A DNA stretch of 6,512 bases from assembly GCA_013813185.1 (NCBI GenBank), contig JACCSD010000034.1, positions 1 through 6,512 of the forward strand, given 5' to 3'. Source of the stretch: Burkholderiaceae bacterium (GTDB lineage Bacteria; Pseudomonadota; Gammaproteobacteria; Burkholderiales; Burkholderiaceae_F). This document shows positions 5,948-6,512 of the stretch, one piece after another (position 1 is the stretch's first letter; every line of letters starts with the position of its first letter). The position numbers and the translations under genes were made by a program. The notes under the pieces are model-generated. The model made no database searches. It was given only the letters and a program-made list of their open reading frames with translations, and had not been told where the DNA came from.

Positions 5948-6512
5948 ATGTCCTCTCCCGCCGCCCAGCGAATCACTCGCAAAGACCCGGTACAGCCATT
6001 GAGCGTCGTGGCGGAAAAAAGCGAGCGTATTAAGGAGTCAGTCGAAGAGTGCGCCGACGAGCTTTCTTCCGTGAATTCGGTTCTAAAGGACGGGCTGGAG
6101 AAGCAACAAACTCACGCCGTCGTTGAGGAGGCGCTGCAAAGGAGCGAAACAATCGAAGGCAAGGTTCAGGACTGCGCTGATGAGTTGACTCATGTGAACC
6201 AGGCTTTAATGGAGAACGTTGCCGAGCGGGAAGTCCTCGAGCATGAGCTGGACGCGGCCAAGGCACAAGAACAGTCCGCGCGGCATGCCGCCCTTCATGA
6301 TCCATTGACCGAACTTCCGAACCGGATGCTGTTTGAGGACCGGCTTGAGCACGGGCTCGCACAGGCCAAGCGCCACAACTGGTCTCTGGCTGTGATGTTC
6401 ATCGACCTTGACGGCTTCAAGGGTATCAACGACACGCATGGGCATGCGGTGGGTGACCAAATCCTGCAGACGATCGCCCGCAGACTCAAGGACATGACGC
6501 GCGAAGATGACA
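5948..6512 (+). CDS. GGDEF-domain protein (probable diguanylate cyclase), N-terminal part, runs off the window
   Basis: 188 residues are visible and the frame is open at the window end. Residues 1-22 look disordered. Residues 23-110 are charged, helix-favouring and probably coiled coil, with a segment at 25-46 repeated at 66-87. The GGDEF domain begins at about residue 113 with His-Asp-Pro-Leu-Thr-x-Leu-Pro-Asn-Arg (117-126), then Phe-Ile-Asp153-Leu-Asp155-Gly-Phe-Lys-x-Ile-Asn-Asp162-x-His-Gly-His-Ala-Val-Gly-Asp170. Asp153 is the expected metal ligand; Asn161 and Asp170 contact GTP in known enzymes. The signature GG[D/E]EF loop, I-site and any EAL domain lie beyond 6512, so activity cannot be judged. 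If active it makes cyclic di-GMP from two GTP. No membrane segment or PAS domain is seen, so input probably comes through the helical region. Base composition is lower in GC than the operon: two 60-base samples (6001-6060, 6121-6180) each gave 34 G/C. Functional linkage to the operon is not supported. Confidence 0.88.
   Translation, partial: MSSPAAQRITRKDPVQPLSVVAEKSERIKESVEECADELSSVNSVLKDGLEKQQTHAVVEEALQRSETIEGKVQDCADELTHVNQALMENVAEREVLEHELDAAKAQEQSARHAALHDPLTELPNRMLFEDRLEHGLAQAKRHNWSLAVMFIDLDGFKGINDTHGHAVGDQILQTIARRLKDMTREDD
6020..6208 (+). repeat. Internal repeat in the helical N-terminal region of the GGDEF protein
   Basis: Residues 25-46 (bases 6020-6085) and 66-87 (bases 6143-6208) align without gaps at an offset of 41 residues. 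Shared positions include Ser-Glu, Ile, Val, the block Cys-Ala-Asp-Glu-Leu, Val-Asn and Leu. The pattern suits two copies of a helical hairpin or coiled-coil unit, each with a cysteine (Cys35, Cys76), and may form a sensory or dimerisation module. Confidence 0.7.

Overview
The window comes from a GC-rich proteobacterium. The tightly packed catabolic operon, the codon use and the style of the GGDEF protein suggest a beta- or gammaproteobacterium such as a burkholderialean or pseudomonad-like lineage. This placement is inference; no rRNA or other marker gene is present. All supported genes lie on the + strand.

Positions 88-5843 hold one compact, co-directional gene set with gaps of 13, 11, 16 and 5 bases, then a 4-base ATGA overlap. 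In order it encodes a two-hot-dog MaoC/HTD2-type acyl-CoA hydratase, an acyl-CoA dehydrogenase, a CaiB/BaiF (family III) CoA-transferase, an MmgE/PrpD-family protein, a CitE-like (HpcH/HpaI) CoA-ester lyase, and the first ~96 residues of a SAM-dependent methyltransferase. The five enzyme families match those clustered in the Pseudomonas aeruginosa itaconate locus (Ich hydratase, acyl-CoA dehydrogenase, MmgE/PrpD, Ict CoA-transferase, Ccl lyase), though gene order differs. The likely route is C5-dicarboxylate (itaconate or a relative) activation by CoA transfer, hydration to a citramalyl-CoA-type intermediate, and cleavage to acetyl-CoA plus pyruvate. The roles of the dehydrogenase and the MmgE/PrpD protein are less certain. 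A mesaconate/methylsuccinate route using the same families is the main alternative.

Positions 5844-5947 are a short intergenic leader with a perfect 8-bp hairpin and a small second hairpin that covers the Shine-Dalgarno sequence of the next gene. From 5948 to the window end runs the N-terminal part of a GGDEF (diguanylate cyclase type) protein with a duplicated helical segment before the catalytic domain; the gene continues past the window. Its base composition is visibly lower in GC than the operon. With the abrupt end of the methyltransferase just upstream, this marks 5.82-5.95 kb as a probable rearrangement boundary.

I saw no tRNA, rRNA, CRISPR array, insertion sequence or convincing intrinsic terminator. 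The most interesting points are the unassigned MmgE/PrpD and dehydrogenase steps, the duplicated N-terminus of the MmgE/PrpD protein, the truncated methyltransferase, and the structured leader of the GGDEF gene. I do not see clear evidence of a wholly new kind of system.
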